5,194 nucleotides of DNA, taken from positions 1 to 5,194 of the forward strand of contig JAQBZS010000618.1 in assembly GCA_027622115.1 (NCBI GenBank), written 5' to 3'. Positions 5,166 through 5,194 of this stretch are shown here, in pieces (positions within the stretch are counted from its first letter, which is position 1; the number at the start of each line of letters is the position of its first letter). The stretch is from Planctomycetota bacterium (lineage in GTDB: Bacteria > Planctomycetota > Planctomycetia > Planctomycetales > Planctomycetaceae). Both the position numbers and the translations under genes were made by a program. Under the pieces are notes generated by a model. The model did not search any database, was not told the origin of the DNA, and was given only the letters and a program-made list of their open reading frames with translations.

Positions 5166-5194
5166 TCAGCAGGCAACCAAGGCGCTTAGGCCCG

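Noticed and set aside
1..5194. CRISPR array, tRNA, rRNA, transposase or integrase
   Set aside because: No regularly spaced direct repeats, no cloverleaf-like or rRNA sequence and no recombinase motifs were seen on either strand.

Overview
The window looks like chromosomal DNA of a planctomycete (Planctomycetota), judged from sequence features only. It has a Tat-exported DUF1501 protein, a degenerate SGNH-type exported protein, moderately high GC, and GC-rich palindromic hairpins between genes. Some genes lack a clear Shine-Dalgarno site.

Layout. (1) 1-450, minus strand: N-terminal part of a DUF1501 protein that runs off the left edge. (2) 451-788: non-coding divergent spacer with one hairpin. 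(3) 789-1970, plus: membrane-anchored SGNH-hydrolase-like protein whose nucleophile serine appears to be glutamate. (4) 2107-3162, plus: ADP-ribosylglycohydrolase (DraG/ARH family) with a hydrophobic C-terminal tail, followed by a terminator-like hairpin. (5) 3364-4045, plus: DUF169 protein split by a +1 frame change. (6) 4068-4670, plus: secreted MerP/HMA-like protein interrupted in frame by UGA UGA. (7) 4687-4995, plus: small three-helix MerT-like membrane protein interrupted in frame by one UGA. (8) 5012-5165: a dense cluster of hairpins that ends the operon.

The most interesting part is 4068-4995. Two adjacent genes, each with a good ribosome binding site, carry UGA codons exactly where mercuric-transport proteins have their metal-binding cysteines. 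The reading frame stays open across each UGA, and a 6-7 bp hairpin with a G in its first two loop positions lies just downstream, as in bacterial SECIS elements. UGA is an ordinary stop elsewhere in the window (the ADP-ribosylglycohydrolase gene ends in UGA), so wholesale code reassignment is unlikely. The best reading is a two-gene selenocysteine-dependent metal (mercury-like) capture and uptake module, with a tandem Sec-Sec in the secreted partner. The main rival is operon decay or sequence error, because the upstream DUF169 gene is also disrupted. Genes 5-7 are 16-22 bases apart and probably form one operon.
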